51,840 nt of DNA from an uncultured Hyphomicrobium sp. (GCA_934555825.1 CAKTFJ010000009.1:1-51840), one strand, 5' to 3'; positions 8,089 through 17,763 are shown, counted from the first letter of the stretch. A program made the numbers and translations. Notes: a model not told the origin generated them from the letters alone.

Positions 8089-9126
8089 ATGCTTCGTTCC
8101 CTTCGCGTGCATTCACGCCTCAAACCCACAGTTTCGCTCCGAGCGCTTGCCAAGGCGTTCGCGCGGTGCGGGGCATTGATGTTCGCTGTGTCCTGCGCGG
8201 CGCAGGGCGCTTTCGCTCAAGCATCGACGGATCTGCGGTCCATCGAGGATATTCTTCGATCTCGTGACTTGATCGTGCTTGCCGACGTCAAACACGGCGT
8301 TCGAGAACGCATTGCGTTCTTTTCATCGTCGGCTTTGTTCGAGACGATGAAGCGGGCAGGTGTGCGGCACGTCGCGATTGAAATGCCGCGCGTGTTGGGG
8401 CGTCAAGCCAAAGGCATCGAGACGGAATTCGACGTCGAGGCGTTTGCACAAGACGTCATTCGCTCGGGCCGGTGGCACTTCGTCGATCCCGACAATCCGG
8501 GGGTGAGATCCGACGTTACGCAGCACAGGGTTGCGTCCGCTCTGGGGCGTCAGGTGCTGCTCGCCAAACAGCTCGGCCTCAATGCGATCTTCTACGACTT
8601 CAACAATCCGCATGGCGGGTTCCGGACGTTCAACGATCCGGTCTATCGATGCCTTGCCCAGCTCGACGATATGGCTTGGCTGAGATACGGGCTCGATGGA
8701 AAAATTACGAAGGACGAGCGGGATGCTGCGATCATGCGCGAGCGTTTCAGCCATGACGATGAGCTTGCCGCATATGTCGAGCGTGAGGTGCAATCGAAGG
8801 GGGGCGGAAAGCTCGTGGTTATTCCGGGTTATGCGCACGCCGTGCTGCCGGGTGGGATCGCGGAGCGCCTCGAACATCGGTTGAGCACGAGCGCGGCCGT
8901 CGTCGCGGTCTTCAAGGACCGGGAGGAGGACAAAGCATTCCATTCCTTCCTCTGGGAGCAGTCGCGGCTGCTCGCCATCGACCTGTCGCGCCCACCGCAC
9001 TTCTACTATACGATTGCAGACGGCAATTTACGGGCGGATACTGCGCCCGGCCGCTACGCCGCTCTCGACGGGTCTCGCGACCATACCGTTCCAGCGATCT
9101 GCTATCAGATTGCGCAGAAGCACTAG
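8089..9126 (+). CDS. exported protein with a ChaN/EreA-like (Tiki-superfamily) fold, tentative
   Basis: A 345-residue protein with a long N-terminal region and a hydrophobic stretch ending near AAQGAFAQA (residues 30-46), suggesting export. The mature part begins with LIVLADVKHG, followed by a helix and GVRHVAIEMPR. A late VVIPGYAHAVLPGG segment gives the pattern of paired histidines and acidic residues seen in ChaN-like and erythromycin-esterase-like proteins (a His near the first strand, Glu after the next, G-x-x-H near the end). Enzymatic function is not established and the match is by pattern only. Upstream, bases 7845-8088 hold a GCAATCT/AGATTGC hairpin (7979-7997) but no gene. The next gene, 54 bases downstream, is another exported protein and may share its transcript. 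Confidence 0.6.
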   Translation: MLRSLRVHSRLKPTVSLRALAKAFARCGALMFAVSCAAQGAFAQASTDLRSIEDILRSRDLIVLADVKHGVRERIAFFSSSALFETMKRAGVRHVAIEMPRVLGRQAKGIETEFDVEAFAQDVIRSGRWHFVDPDNPGVRSDVTQHRVASALGRQVLLAKQLGLNAIFYDFNNPHGGFRTFNDPVYRCLAQLDDMAWLRYGLDGKITKDERDAAIMRERFSHDDELAAYVEREVQSKGGGKLVVIPGYAHAVLPGGIAERLEHRLSTSAAVVAVFKDREEDKAFHSFLWEQSRLLAIDLSRPPHFYYTIADGNLRADTAPGRYAALDGSRDHTVPAICYQIAQKH

Positions 9127-9180
9127 CAGCGGGGTTCGGGATTATTAGAGGACGGCGAGGGCAAGCGTTGGAGACTCGTC

Positions 9181-9663
9181 ATGCAGGCCATACACCGCTT
9201 CTCGTCTCTCGCCCTCGCAGGTCTTGCTGCATGGATGACGCTGGCCGGTGTATCTGCGGAGCAATCGCCATCGACGCCAGGATCGACTGCTGCGGTCGAG
9301 GAGGATCTGACGCTCGTCGTCGGGACGCGGTTCGTTTCGCCTGCGGCTGACGGCGGCTCACCCAAAGCGCAGTTCGCCGATGCGCGGATTCCTTTATCCG
9401 CGTTCAACGTGACCGATCACTGCGTGGATCAGCGCGCGCTCGAACTGGCGATGGACTATTTCAATAATCTTGGCCCCGTGCTCGGCAAGGCCGGTCACTA
9501 TTACTTCGTGCCGGATGCCGAACTCGCGAAAGCTGCGTCGATGTGCGAACGCATGCACGGCGCGCCGCCGCAGGCCTGGGTCGACACGAAAACGCAAGTC
9601 GTCGCGTTTGGCCGGATCGTGCCAACGGCCGATGCACCGGCGCTTGAACGTTCCATCCGCTGA
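9181..9663 (+). CDS. exported protein, function unknown
   Basis: A 160-residue protein with a clear signal peptide (cleavage near AGVSA|EQ, about residue 26). GGAGA lies just upstream of the ATG at 9181. The mature region is mixed alpha/beta-looking, with two cysteines (CVDQRALELAMDYF and ASMCERMHG) that could form a disulfide. I do not recognise a family. It probably follows the gene at 8089-9126 in one transcript. It is convergent with the double-glycine peptide genes, with 32 bases between stop codons. Confidence 0.65.
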   Translation: MQAIHRFSSLALAGLAAWMTLAGVSAEQSPSTPGSTAAVEEDLTLVVGTRFVSPAADGGSPKAQFADARIPLSAFNVTDHCVDQRALELAMDYFNNLGPVLGKAGHYYFVPDAELAKAASMCERMHGAPPQAWVDTKTQVVAFGRIVPTADAPALERSIR

Positions 9664-9695
9664 CGCGCTCGCGGTGCGTAATCGGCGATCTCGGA

Positions 9696-9905
9696 TTATT
9701 TGCCGAGGCTTTCCTTGGCACCTCGGACCGCGCCGCCGATAACTCCGCCTGCGAGGCCGGAGTAGGCCCGGACCACGCCGACGATGCCGCCGAAAAAGCC
9801 GCCGCCCGAAATGGCGTGCAGTGCGTCGTCGTTCAGATCTCCCTCTTCGTGAGAGATTTTCACTGCATCTGCCTCTTTAGCAACGCCGATATTTTCGTGG
9901 GACAT
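9696..9905 (-). CDS. double-glycine-leader peptide B (bacteriocin-like precursor)
   Basis: A 69-residue peptide. Residues 1-35 look like a double-glycine leader: acidic and hydrophilic, ending LNDDALHAISGG, which fits the L-x3-(E/A)-L-x2-(V/I)-x-G-G consensus cut by C39-peptidase ABC exporters. The predicted mature 34-mer starts GFFGGIVG and is cationic and Gly/Ala/Val-rich with several overlapping GxxxG motifs (for example GLAGGVIGGAVRG). GxxxG motifs mediate helix pairing in class IIb two-peptide bacteriocins. GAGGAAG upstream of the ATG is a good ribosome-binding site. It follows peptide A by 25 bases. No exporter, modification enzyme or recognisable immunity gene is adjacent. Confidence 0.75.
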   Translation of the reverse strand: MSHENIGVAKEADAVKISHEEGDLNDDALHAISGGGFFGGIVGVVRAYSGLAGGVIGGAVRGAKESLGK

Positions 9906-9930
9906 GGTCTGCTTCCTCGATATTGGGGGC

Positions 9931-10140
9931 TCAGCGCCTCGAGTCGCCGTTCATGCCTGCGCGGATTCCGTTGAGCCCGCCTTCGAACGCGCCGACTGCA
10001 ACGTTTTTGACGAATTTTCCAACGCTGGCCGCCGCACCAAGAATGAAGCCGCCGGCCACGTTGTCGAGTTCGGCATCCGTAAGGATTTCGTCGGCGGCAT
10101 TCGAGACGACGTCTTCGTTGCCGTTCGTAAGATCTGTCAT
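9931..10140 (-). CDS. double-glycine-leader peptide A (bacteriocin-like precursor)
   Basis: A 69-residue peptide with leader residues 1-31 ending LTDAELDNVAGG, an almost ideal double-glycine processing site (ELxxVxGG). The predicted mature 38-mer begins FILGAAASVGKFVKNV, is amphipathic and net positive, and carries tandem GxxxG motifs in AFEGGLNGIRAG. Its identical precursor length to peptide B and its immediate upstream position suggest a co-transcribed pair. The ribosome-binding site is weak (only GAG further upstream). The leader type is that of unmodified class II bacteriocins and related secreted peptides; alternatives are a quorum peptide or a toxin with another role. Confidence 0.75.
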   Translation of the reverse strand: MTDLTNGNEDVVSNAADEILTDAELDNVAGGFILGAAASVGKFVKNVAVGAFEGGLNGIRAGMNGDSRR

Positions 10141-10296
10141 GGTGTGACCCAGCTCTTGTGTGGTGGACTGGCTGGATCATGACAAATTCGGCGAGAGACG
10201 TTTGTCCGGGCGTCCGAGAAAATTTTCAGAACGTCCAGTCATGCGCGGGGCATAGGCCGGCGCTCGCGCAGCTCGTCCGTAGGCCGTGGGCTGCCG

Positions 10297-10926
10297 TCAG
10301 GAATGGCCGATGAACGGCTTTTGACGTAGGAAACTCGCATTCTCGAGACTGTCGAGGATGAAGCTCGCGACCTCGGCGCGGGTGACGGACGTCAATTGCA
10401 GCGCGTCCGGGATTTTTGTGTGGACCTGCAACGCGCCGGTCCCTGCCTTGGCGGTAAACGGCGCGGGTCTGACGATGGTCCACTCCAGATCGCTTTGCTC
10501 GACCATGTTCTCTTGCCGATCCTTGTCGGCGTAGCGGTTCCGGGTGAAGAGCGGGTAGATGACGGTATTGTAGAACCAGCCGCCGTGGCCCTTGCTATCG
10601 CCGGCTCCAACCCCCGTCACCGCGATCAGGCGTCGGACACCGGCTGAGTTCATTGCGGCAATGACCGCCTTCGTGCTTTCCGAGAACAAAGTCGTCCGGC
10701 CGATCCTGTCGACGCCGAGACACAGCATGACAGCGTCGTGACCGACGACGTGCTGCCGCAGGAATGCTTCATCGGTTGGTGAGCCGACGATGACGCTGAC
10801 GGCATCGCTTGCCGTCAGTTTGGATGGGGTGCGGGTTTGTGCGGTCACGCGGTGGCCGCGCGCAACGGCTTGCTCCAGCAAGCAGGAGCCAACACCGCCC
10901 GACCCGCCTAGAACAAGCAATCGCAT
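10297..10926 (-). CDS. NAD(P)-binding protein, NmrA/atypical SDR type
   Basis: A 209-residue cytoplasmic protein with an N-terminal Rossmann motif LVLGGSGGVGSCLLEQA (residues 4-20), an Arg after strand 2 for NADP(H) preference (AQTRTPSKL), and the family's late LEWTIVRPAPF segment (about residue 150). These mark atypical short-chain dehydrogenase/NmrA-like proteins that bind NAD(P)H and often act as redox-linked reductases or sensors; the usual YxxxK catalytic pair is not evident. GGAG sits 6 bases before the ATG at 10926. It starts 37 bases after the purL stop on the same strand and may be co-transcribed with it. Bases 10141-10296, towards the peptide genes, hold nothing else I can identify. 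Confidence 0.82.
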   Translation of the reverse strand: MRLLVLGGSGGVGSCLLEQAVARGHRVTAQTRTPSKLTASDAVSVIVGSPTDEAFLRQHVVGHDAVMLCLGVDRIGRTTLFSESTKAVIAAMNSAGVRRLIAVTGVGAGDSKGHGGWFYNTVIYPLFTRNRYADKDRQENMVEQSDLEWTIVRPAPFTAKAGTGALQVHTKIPDALQLTSVTRAEVASFILDSLENASFLRQKPFIGHS

Positions 10927-10962
10927 ATCGACTCCGATCGTCGTCGGAACGGCAAAGCGCGC

Positions 10963-13197
<2,235 letters not shown>

Positions 13198-13583
13198 CTC
13201 TGGCTTTCGGGTCTCTCGCGAGGAAGGCTGTGCGCTGCGGCGATAGCTTTTGTAGCCGCAGGCTACATCTGACGCGGTGCTTATAGCGACTGCTGCCTCG
13301 CTTGTCGCTTGCGGGAAGCCCCTTGGTCGCTGCGCGCTTCACCGCATCTTCGGAACTGATATGCTCGGGATATGGATTAGAAACTCTCTGGCCGTTCGCA
13401 AGGTGGTGCGACATCTGAGAGAATGCGACAGTACCGCGCTGCACAAAGTCGGCCGCTGCTATGCAGCATTATCAATTTTCGTCGGTGAGTCATGCTGTTA
13501 TCTCTATGTGCAAGCCGGCAGTGAGGGCGCAGGGTACCCGGTCGGCGATCATCAGAACTTCCCTGGCAACTAGGAGCACAACC
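13198..13583. other. intergenic region between divergent purL and a small exported-protein gene
   Basis: No supported gene in 386 bases. A perfect hairpin TGTAGCC-GCA-GGCTACA lies at 13251-13267, about 55 bases upstream of purL, inside its likely leader. It could be a regulatory or termination structure, but the purine riboswitch consensus was not seen. The right half probably holds the promoter of the gene at 13584. Confidence 0.4.
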
Positions 13584-13976
13584 ATGTTGAAAGCGACAAA
13601 GCGCATTTCATTGGTGAGTGTGTCGGCCCTTCTGGCCGCTGGTGCCGCTCTGGCAGGATCTGGCCTTCCGGCCGATCGTGGCAGTGACCATGAGATCATG
13701 TCTCCGAAGCGGGGCCTTTCGCTCGCCATTGGCGGTAAGCAGACCGTCACCTACTTCGAGACGCTCAACAACGCCTGCCATCTGACCCTCGTTCTCGCCG
13801 AGACGGAAGGTGACGCCTTCGTCGCCGGTCCGGGTACGCGGATCGTCGTTCCCATCAGCCAGGGTACCGGGTTCAAGCTCGATACTGCGTCTGGCGCGTC
13901 GGCCGAGTTCTTCTGCGGCCCGGGTGCGGAACGGATGAGCGCGCGCGTGTTCGACCGTGCGCCCTACAAGTCGTAA
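13584..13976 (+). CDS. small exported protein, function unknown
   Basis: A 130-residue protein with a signal peptide (residues 1-24, cleavage near AALAGSG). The start at 13584 is preceded by TAGGAG at a good distance; an upstream in-frame extension lacks signal-peptide features. The mature part looks beta-rich, with two cysteines (NNACHLTLVLAE and EFFCGPGAERM) that may pair, and no charged catalytic cluster that I recognise. A strong intrinsic terminator follows 39 bases after the stop, so this is a self-contained transcription unit. It is inserted on the opposite strand between purL and purQ. Confidence 0.72.
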   Translation: MLKATKRISLVSVSALLAAGAALAGSGLPADRGSDHEIMSPKRGLSLAIGGKQTVTYFETLNNACHLTLVLAETEGDAFVAGPGTRIVVPISQGTGFKLDTASGASAEFFCGPGAERMSARVFDRAPYKS

Positions 13977-14014
13977 GCGATAAGCGCCGTTTCCTCCTTA
14001 TTCGGTGCCACGCA

Positions 14015-14051
14015 GAAGGGGGCGGGAGAGCAATCTCCCGCCTTCTTTTTT
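14015..14051 (+). terminator. rho-independent terminator
   Basis: The stem GGCGGGAGA (14021-14029) / TCTCCCGCC (14034-14042) with loop GCAA is followed by TTCTTTTTTG. It ends the small exported-protein transcript. Confidence 0.9.
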
Positions 14052-14057
14052 GTTTTG

Positions 14058-14290
14058 GGCTGACACAAGCTGAGGGAAGCTTGGCGCCGGAGGCGTGCTG
14101 CTTTATGGAAGGCCGCGGCACTTGCCGCGTGTCGCCTTGCTCCCGGTCGCTTCGCGCCGATCTCGCGCCCTCATTTCTCGGGCTGACACCCGCGGCACTT
14201 GCTGCAGGTCGCGTCCAAGCGAAGCTTGGCTCCGCCAAGACGCTGCCGGGCGCATTGCGCCGATCTCCCGCCCTCTTTCCACTTTTGCCC
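14058..14290. repeat. second, degenerate copy of the dispersed repeat family
   Basis: Related to the element at 4502-4722. Bases 14058-14083 match one arm of that element (reverse complement of 4700-4725) at 23 of 26 positions. Bases 14112-14158 match its core 4554-4601, including 34 of the first 35 bases. The spacing between arm and core (28 versus 29 bases) is also kept. A shorter repeat of the core start (CCGCGGCACTTGC) recurs at 14190-14202, and the CGCCGATCTC-CGCCCTC words at about 14155 and 14261 indicate a partial tandem duplication. The opposite arm is not recognisable, so this copy is truncated or decayed. Confidence 0.7.
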
Positions 14291-14494
14291 CATTTTTCAG
14301 CACGTCACGGCTTTGGCGGGGAACTAGGCAGGGGGTGCGGGCCTCGCAGAGCTGGGGCGCTTCTGCCGCACTCGCCTTTGTCGGGACGAGTCTCTATATG
14401 AGGGGCACACGAACAGTTACGAGATCGGCACTCCGAGGCAAATCAGGCTCGGAGCGATCCCAGGTTCGAAATTTTGAATGAAGAGAGATCACAA

Positions 14495-14563
14495 ATGAAA
14501 GCCGTGTTGCTCGCGCTTCTGCAGGTTTGGTCCGCTCCGGACCGCAATCGCAAACAGCGCTGA
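14495..14563 (+). CDS. possible 22-codon peptide, uncertain
   Basis: ATG at 14495 is preceded by a purine-rich AAGAGAGATC site and opens a 22-codon frame (MKAVLLALLQVW start, basic end) stopped by TGA. A terminator-like hairpin follows at 14627. It could be a leader peptide or chance. The rest of the 13977-14681 gap contains only the terminator, repeats and hairpin listed separately. Confidence 0.2.
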   Translation: MKAVLLALLQVWSAPDRNRKQR

Positions 14564-14626
14564 GTTCGGCCCGCCCGGTGAGATGCCGGGACCCGAAACT
14601 CACCTTGCCTGAGGCAAGGGAAATAA

Positions 14627-14656
14627 TGGGGACGAACCTTCCGGTTCGCCCCCTTT
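14627..14656. terminator. bidirectional terminator-like hairpin downstream of purQ
   Basis: GGGG-A-CGAACC pairs with GGTTCG-CCCC (one bulged base). T-rich sequence follows on the plus strand (CCCTTTGCATTTTC) and ATTATTT follows on the minus strand. It sits 26 bases beyond the purQ stop and probably ends the purC-purS-orf-purQ transcript. Confidence 0.6.
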
Positions 14657-14681
14657 GCATTTTCAGCCCTATGGCGGAATG

Positions 14682-15386
14682 TCAGGCCGCGGCTTCCAGC
14701 GTGCTGAGGAGCGCGCTCTCGAAGATGCGCCGACCGTCGGTGCCGCCCAGGATCGCGTCGTAGAGGCGCTCCGGGTGGGGCATGAGGCCGAGGACGCGAC
14801 CGGTTTCGTCGGTGATGCCGGCGATGTTGCGCTGGGCACCGTTGATGCCGGTTTCGGGAGAGACGTTGCCGTCACGGTCGCAGTAGCGGAAAGCGACGCG
14901 ACCCTCGCCCTCGAGCCGGTCGAGCGTCTCGGAATCAGCGAAGAAGTTTCCTTCCGCGTGCGCGACCGGCATCCGGATCACTTCGCCCGGCCGATAGCAC
15001 TTGGTGAAGAAGCCCTTGTCCGTTTCCGCCTTCAGATAGACGTCGCGGCAGATGAAGTGGAGGGACGTGTTGCGCATCAGGACGCCCGGCAGCAGGCCCG
15101 ACTCGCACAGAACCTGGAAGCCATTGCAGATGCCGAGCACGGGCGTGCCCTTCTTCGCCTTCTCGACCACGTCGCGCATAATCGGCGAATGGGCCGCCAT
15201 GGCGCCACAGCGCAGGTAGTCACCGTAGGAGAAGCCGCCCGGCAACACGATCAGGTCGGACGCGGGGACGCTCGCGTCGCCGTGCCAAACCATTTTCACC
15301 GGGAAGCCCGTGATCGCTTCGAGCGCGACTTTCACGTCGCGGTCGCAGTTCGAACCTGGGAAGACGATGACGGAGGCGCGCAGCAT
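14682..15386 (-). CDS. purQ: phosphoribosylformylglycinamidine synthase subunit PurQ
   Basis: The 234-residue glutamine amidotransferase subunit that hydrolyses glutamine and channels ammonia to PurL. It is a class I (triad) amidotransferase: the nucleophile is Cys87 in GICNGFQ, and the His/Glu pair is in [11 protein letters not shown] near residue 210. The N-terminus [12 protein letters not shown] and [15 protein letters not shown] are diagnostic for PurQ. Start at 15386 is chosen because the protein aligns from [11 protein letters not shown]; the longer open frame upstream is not family-like and overlaps the preceding gene. It is last in purC-purS-orf-purQ and is followed by a terminator-like hairpin. 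Confidence 0.97.
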   Translation of the reverse strand: MLRASVIVFPGSNCDRDVKVALEAITGFPVKMVWHGDASVPASDLIVLPGGFSYGDYLRCGAMAAHSPIMRDVVEKAKKGTPVLGICNGFQVLCESGLLPGVLMRNTSLHFICRDVYLKAETDKGFFTKCYRPGEVIRMPVAHAEGNFFADSETLDRLEGEGRVAFRYCDRDGNVSPETGINGAQRNIAGITDETGRVLGLMPHPERLYDAILGGTDGRRIFESALLSTLEAAA

Positions 15387-15421
15387 GGGTTCGGCTCTAC
15401 TTTCGTGTTCGAGACGGCGGA

Positions 15422-15862
15422 TCAGGGCGTGAGCGGCGATTGCTGTCGCTTGCGCTCTTCGACCTCGACGCGGGACGCGTTGGTCAATTCCGTGTCTCCG
15501 GACTTCATGTCGTTCATCAGGATGGTGAACTGGCCGGAGTTGCCAAATCCACATCCCTTGCTGTCGGCGGTCCAGACGTCCGTCACCTGCTTGCGTTGGG
15601 TACGCTGGACGACGGCGGGGTGGGCTGGATGGCTTTCAGTCGTGATGAAGATACGGGCGATCCAGCGATCCGGCTCAGAGACCGTTACGAAATCGAACCC
15701 GCCTTCGTGGCCGGTTTCCGCACCGGGGAGGGCGGTCGCGTAGAAACGCAGACCCTCGTAACCGAGCTCGCAATCGAGGTTGGGCGGGGCCGCGCGGGCA
15801 ATCACGGGCGAGACGACGATTGCGCTCACCAGCGCCAAGGCCCAGCGGCGGCGCCGGCCCAT
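15422..15862 (-). CDS. exported protein embedded in the purine operon, function unknown
   Basis: A 146-residue protein with a signal peptide ([24 protein letters not shown], cleavage near ARA|APP). The mature part has two cysteines (LDCELGYEG and [10 protein letters not shown]) and looks beta-rich; I recognise no family. Its ATG at 15862 overlaps the purS stop codon (TGATG), implying translational coupling, and it ends 35 bases before purQ. A periplasmic protein coupled to cytosolic purine enzymes is unexpected; co-transcription may be only for expression level. An upstream in-frame start at 15922 would overlap purS and lacks a better ribosome-binding site. Confidence 0.75.
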   Translation of the reverse strand: MGRRRRWALALVSAIVVSPVIARAAPPNLDCELGYEGLRFYATALPGAETGHEGGFDFVTVSEPDRWIARIFITTESHPAHPAVVQRTQRKQVTDVWTADSKGCGFGNSGQFTILMNDMKSGDTELTNASRVEVEERKRQQSPLTP

Positions 15863-16104
15863 CAAGGCGCCAACTCGTAGGTGTAGTTTTCGATCACGGT
15901 GTTGGCCAAGAGGTCGCGGCACATCCGCTCCACTTGCGCGCGGGCCTCATCTTCGCTCATACCGGCGACGTCGACTTCGATGTATTTGCCCTGGCGGACG
16001 TCGTTGACGCCATCGAAGCCGAGCGCGCCAAGCGCGTTCTGGATGGCCTTGCCCTGCGGGTCGAGGACGCCAGGCTTCAGCGTCACCTTGATACGGGCCT
16101 TCAT
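15862..16104 (-). CDS. purS: phosphoribosylformylglycinamidine synthase subunit PurS
   Basis: The 80-residue PurS protein bridges PurL and PurQ in the FGAM synthase complex. The sequence MKARIKVTLKPGVLDPQGKAI with GVNDVRQGKYIEVDV and the C-terminal ANTVIENYTYEL segment are typical of the family, and the length is normal. It follows purC after a 161-base spacer that contains a REP-like palindromic element, and its stop codon overlaps the next start. The set purS, purQ, small purL identifies the three-subunit enzyme found in most alphaproteobacteria. Confidence 0.96.
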   Translation of the reverse strand: MKARIKVTLKPGVLDPQGKAIQNALGALGFDGVNDVRQGKYIEVDVAGMSEDEARAQVERMCRDLLANTVIENYTYELAP

Positions 16105-16120
16105 AGAATATCCCTCGAAT

Positions 16121-16240
16121 TGTCATCCCGGACGCCGCAATCAGCGGCGATCCGGGACCCAGAGGTTTCGTGCTTCGAACGGTGCAAGCGCTGCCCTGGG
16201 TCCCGGCTCTCCGCGCTAAAGCGCATCGGCCGGGATGACA
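16121..16240. repeat. nested palindromic (REP-like) element between purC and purS
   Basis: Two nested inverted repeats: outer TGTCATCCCGG (16121-16131) with CCGGGATGACA (16230-16240), and inner CCGGGACCCAG (16152-16162) with CTGGGTCCCGG (16196-16206), both perfect. The TGTCATCCCGG / GATCCGGGACCCAG words are typical of intergenic palindromic repeats dispersed in Hyphomicrobiales genomes. It lies inside the purC-purS spacer and would be transcribed as a long stem. Confidence 0.8.
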
Positions 16241-16265
16241 AGGGCGCCGAACGCCTCATCGCACG

Positions 16266-17054
16266 TTAGTTCGGCTTGCCGGTGGGGTTGGATGCCACGA
16301 GCACGGGGCCGATGCCCTTCGGCGGGCGGTTCTCAGTCAGCACGCCAAGGCGGCGCGCCACTTCCTGGTAGGCTTCGAGAACGCCGCCGAGATCGCGACG
16401 GAAGCGATCCTTGTCCAGCTTGTCGCCCGAGGAGATGTCCCACAGGCGGCAGCAGTCGGGGCTGATCTCATCGGCCAGCACGATGCGCATCTGCTCGTTG
16501 TCCCACAGGCGGCCGAACTCGACCTTGAAGTCGACGAGGCGGATGCCGATGCCGAGGAAGAGGCCGACGAGGAAGTCGTTCACGCGCAGCGCGAGCTGCA
16601 TGATCTCGTCGATTTCCTGCGGCGTTGCCCAGCCGAACGCCGTGATATGCTCTTCCGAGACCATCGGGTCGTTCAGGTTGTCGGCCTTGTAGTAGAACTC
16701 GATGATGGAGCGCGGGAGCTGCATGCCCTCTTCGAGGCCGAGGCGCGCGGAGAGCGAGCCAGCGGCCACGTTGCGCACGACGACCTCGAGCGGAATGATT
16801 TCCACTTCGCGGATCAGCTGCTCGCGCATGTTGAGACGCTTCAGGAAGTGCGTCGGCACACCGATCTCACCGAGACGTTGGAAGATGTACTCGGAGATGC
16901 GATTGTTGAGCACGCCTTTGCCTTCGATCAGCGCGTGCTTCTTCGCGTTGAACGCTGTGGCGTCGTCCTTGAAGTGCGCAATGAGGGTGCCGGGCTCGGG
17001 GCCTTCATAGAGCACCTTTGCCTTTCCCTCGTAGATCCGACGCCGCTTGTTCAT
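16266..17054 (-). CDS. purC: phosphoribosylaminoimidazole-succinocarboxamide synthase
   Basis: SAICAR synthetase joins CAIR and aspartate using ATP, a later step of purine synthesis. The 262-residue product begins [20 protein letters not shown], with [47 protein letters not shown] and [13 protein letters not shown] in order, all standard. Start at 17054 has AGGA about 9 bases upstream and matches the conserved N-terminus; a start 10 codons earlier (17084) is possible. It is first in the purC-purS-orf-purQ unit and its promoter must lie in the 359-base gap shared with the ATPase zeta gene. Confidence 0.97.
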   Translation of the reverse strand: MNKRRRIYEGKAKVLYEGPEPGTLIAHFKDDATAFNAKKHALIEGKGVLNNRISEYIFQRLGEIGVPTHFLKRLNMREQLIREVEIIPLEVVVRNVAAGSLSARLGLEEGMQLPRSIIEFYYKADNLNDPMVSEEHITAFGWATPQEIDEIMQLALRVNDFLVGLFLGIGIRLVDFKVEFGRLWDNEQMRIVLADEISPDCCRLWDISSGDKLDKDRFRRDLGGVLEAYQEVARRLGVLTENRPPKGIGPVLVASNPTGKPN

Positions 17055-17413
17055 CGATCCTGGTCCTTTGACGATCACGCTCATGCTCAGACTTATCTCT
17101 AGGAGAAGGGACGTTCCGCCCCGTTGAGCCAACCCCTTTATCTTGCAGCGAGTTTTTTTGGAATCTCGTCTTGGCGGGGGTCGGCCGGACGCATAAAAAA
17201 CATGTCCGGACACTAGCCGAACGAGGGGTGAGAAACAATCTAAACGAGGGTTCCGAGCCCCCTCAAGGTTACGGGTCAGGCAAGCCGTTGATTTGTCTGC
17301 CACGTCGGGTTAGGGCTCGCGGGTTAAGGGTCTGCGCTGGACCCATACAACATATGTTTCACGTGGAACAAATCCGGAACATGCGGATTTGCCACAGCCT
17401 TGCGGAGAGGGTC
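17055..17413. other. divergent promoter region between purC and the ATPase zeta gene
   Basis: A 359-base gap with no gene. The sequence near 17190-17215 is AT-rich (GCATAAAAAACATG) next to TCCGGAC words and may contain promoter elements. The right part contains the parS-like site described separately, 44 bases before the zeta start codon. Confidence 0.5.
17355..17370. promoter_or_regulatory. parS-like ParB-binding site
   Basis: TGTTTCACGTGGAACA matches the near-universal bacterial chromosomal parS palindrome TGTTTCACGTGAAACA at 15 of 16 positions, keeping the CACGTG centre. parS sites load ParB clamps for chromosome segregation and cluster near the replication origin, but parA, parB and dnaA are not in this window. 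No second site was noticed. Confidence 0.65.
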
Positions 17414-17734
17414 ATGACGACGTTCGAAGATCGCGAAAAAGGGTTTGAGAAGAAATTTGCCCACGACCAGGACCTCAAGTTCCGGGCCGAAAGCCGGCGC
17501 AACAAGGCACTCGCCGAGTGGGCGGCGGCGCAGCTCGGCATTGCGGATGTCGAGGCGTACGTGAAGGACGTGCGCAAGGCGGATCTCGCCGAGAAGGGCG
17601 ACGAGGACGTGGTGCGCAAGGTGAAGGCCGACTTCGATCAGAAGGGGATCGCGATCACCGAAGACGACATTCGCGCGAAGCTTTCCGAATTTCTCGCACA
17701 GGCCGTGACCGAGATCGAGGCGAGCAAGTCGTAA
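17414..17734 (+). CDS. F1FO-ATPase inhibitor zeta subunit (DUF1476)
   Basis: A 106-residue, highly charged helical protein of the DUF1476 family, known as the zeta subunit that blocks ATP hydrolysis by the alphaproteobacterial F1-ATPase. It begins MTTFEDREKGFEKKFAHD, the inhibitory N-terminal region, followed by LKFRAESRRNKALAEWAA and the four-helix body with a C-terminal IRAKLSEFLAQAVTEIE. Start at 17414 gives the family N-terminus exactly; upstream in-frame codons run through the parS-like site and are not coding. A terminator follows 29 bases after the stop, so it is monocistronic. In related genomes it also neighbours purC (from memory). Confidence 0.93.
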   Translation: MTTFEDREKGFEKKFAHDQDLKFRAESRRNKALAEWAAAQLGIADVEAYVKDVRKADLAEKGDEDVVRKVKADFDQKGIAITEDDIRAKLSEFLAQAVTEIEASKS

Positions 17735-17763
17735 GCACGGCAGCACCGTCGCTTGAACAGCTA

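Noticed and set aside
13251..13267. Possible purine riboswitch in the purL leader
   Set aside because: Only a simple 7-bp hairpin is present; the three-way junction and conserved loop bases of purine or PRPP riboswitches were not found.
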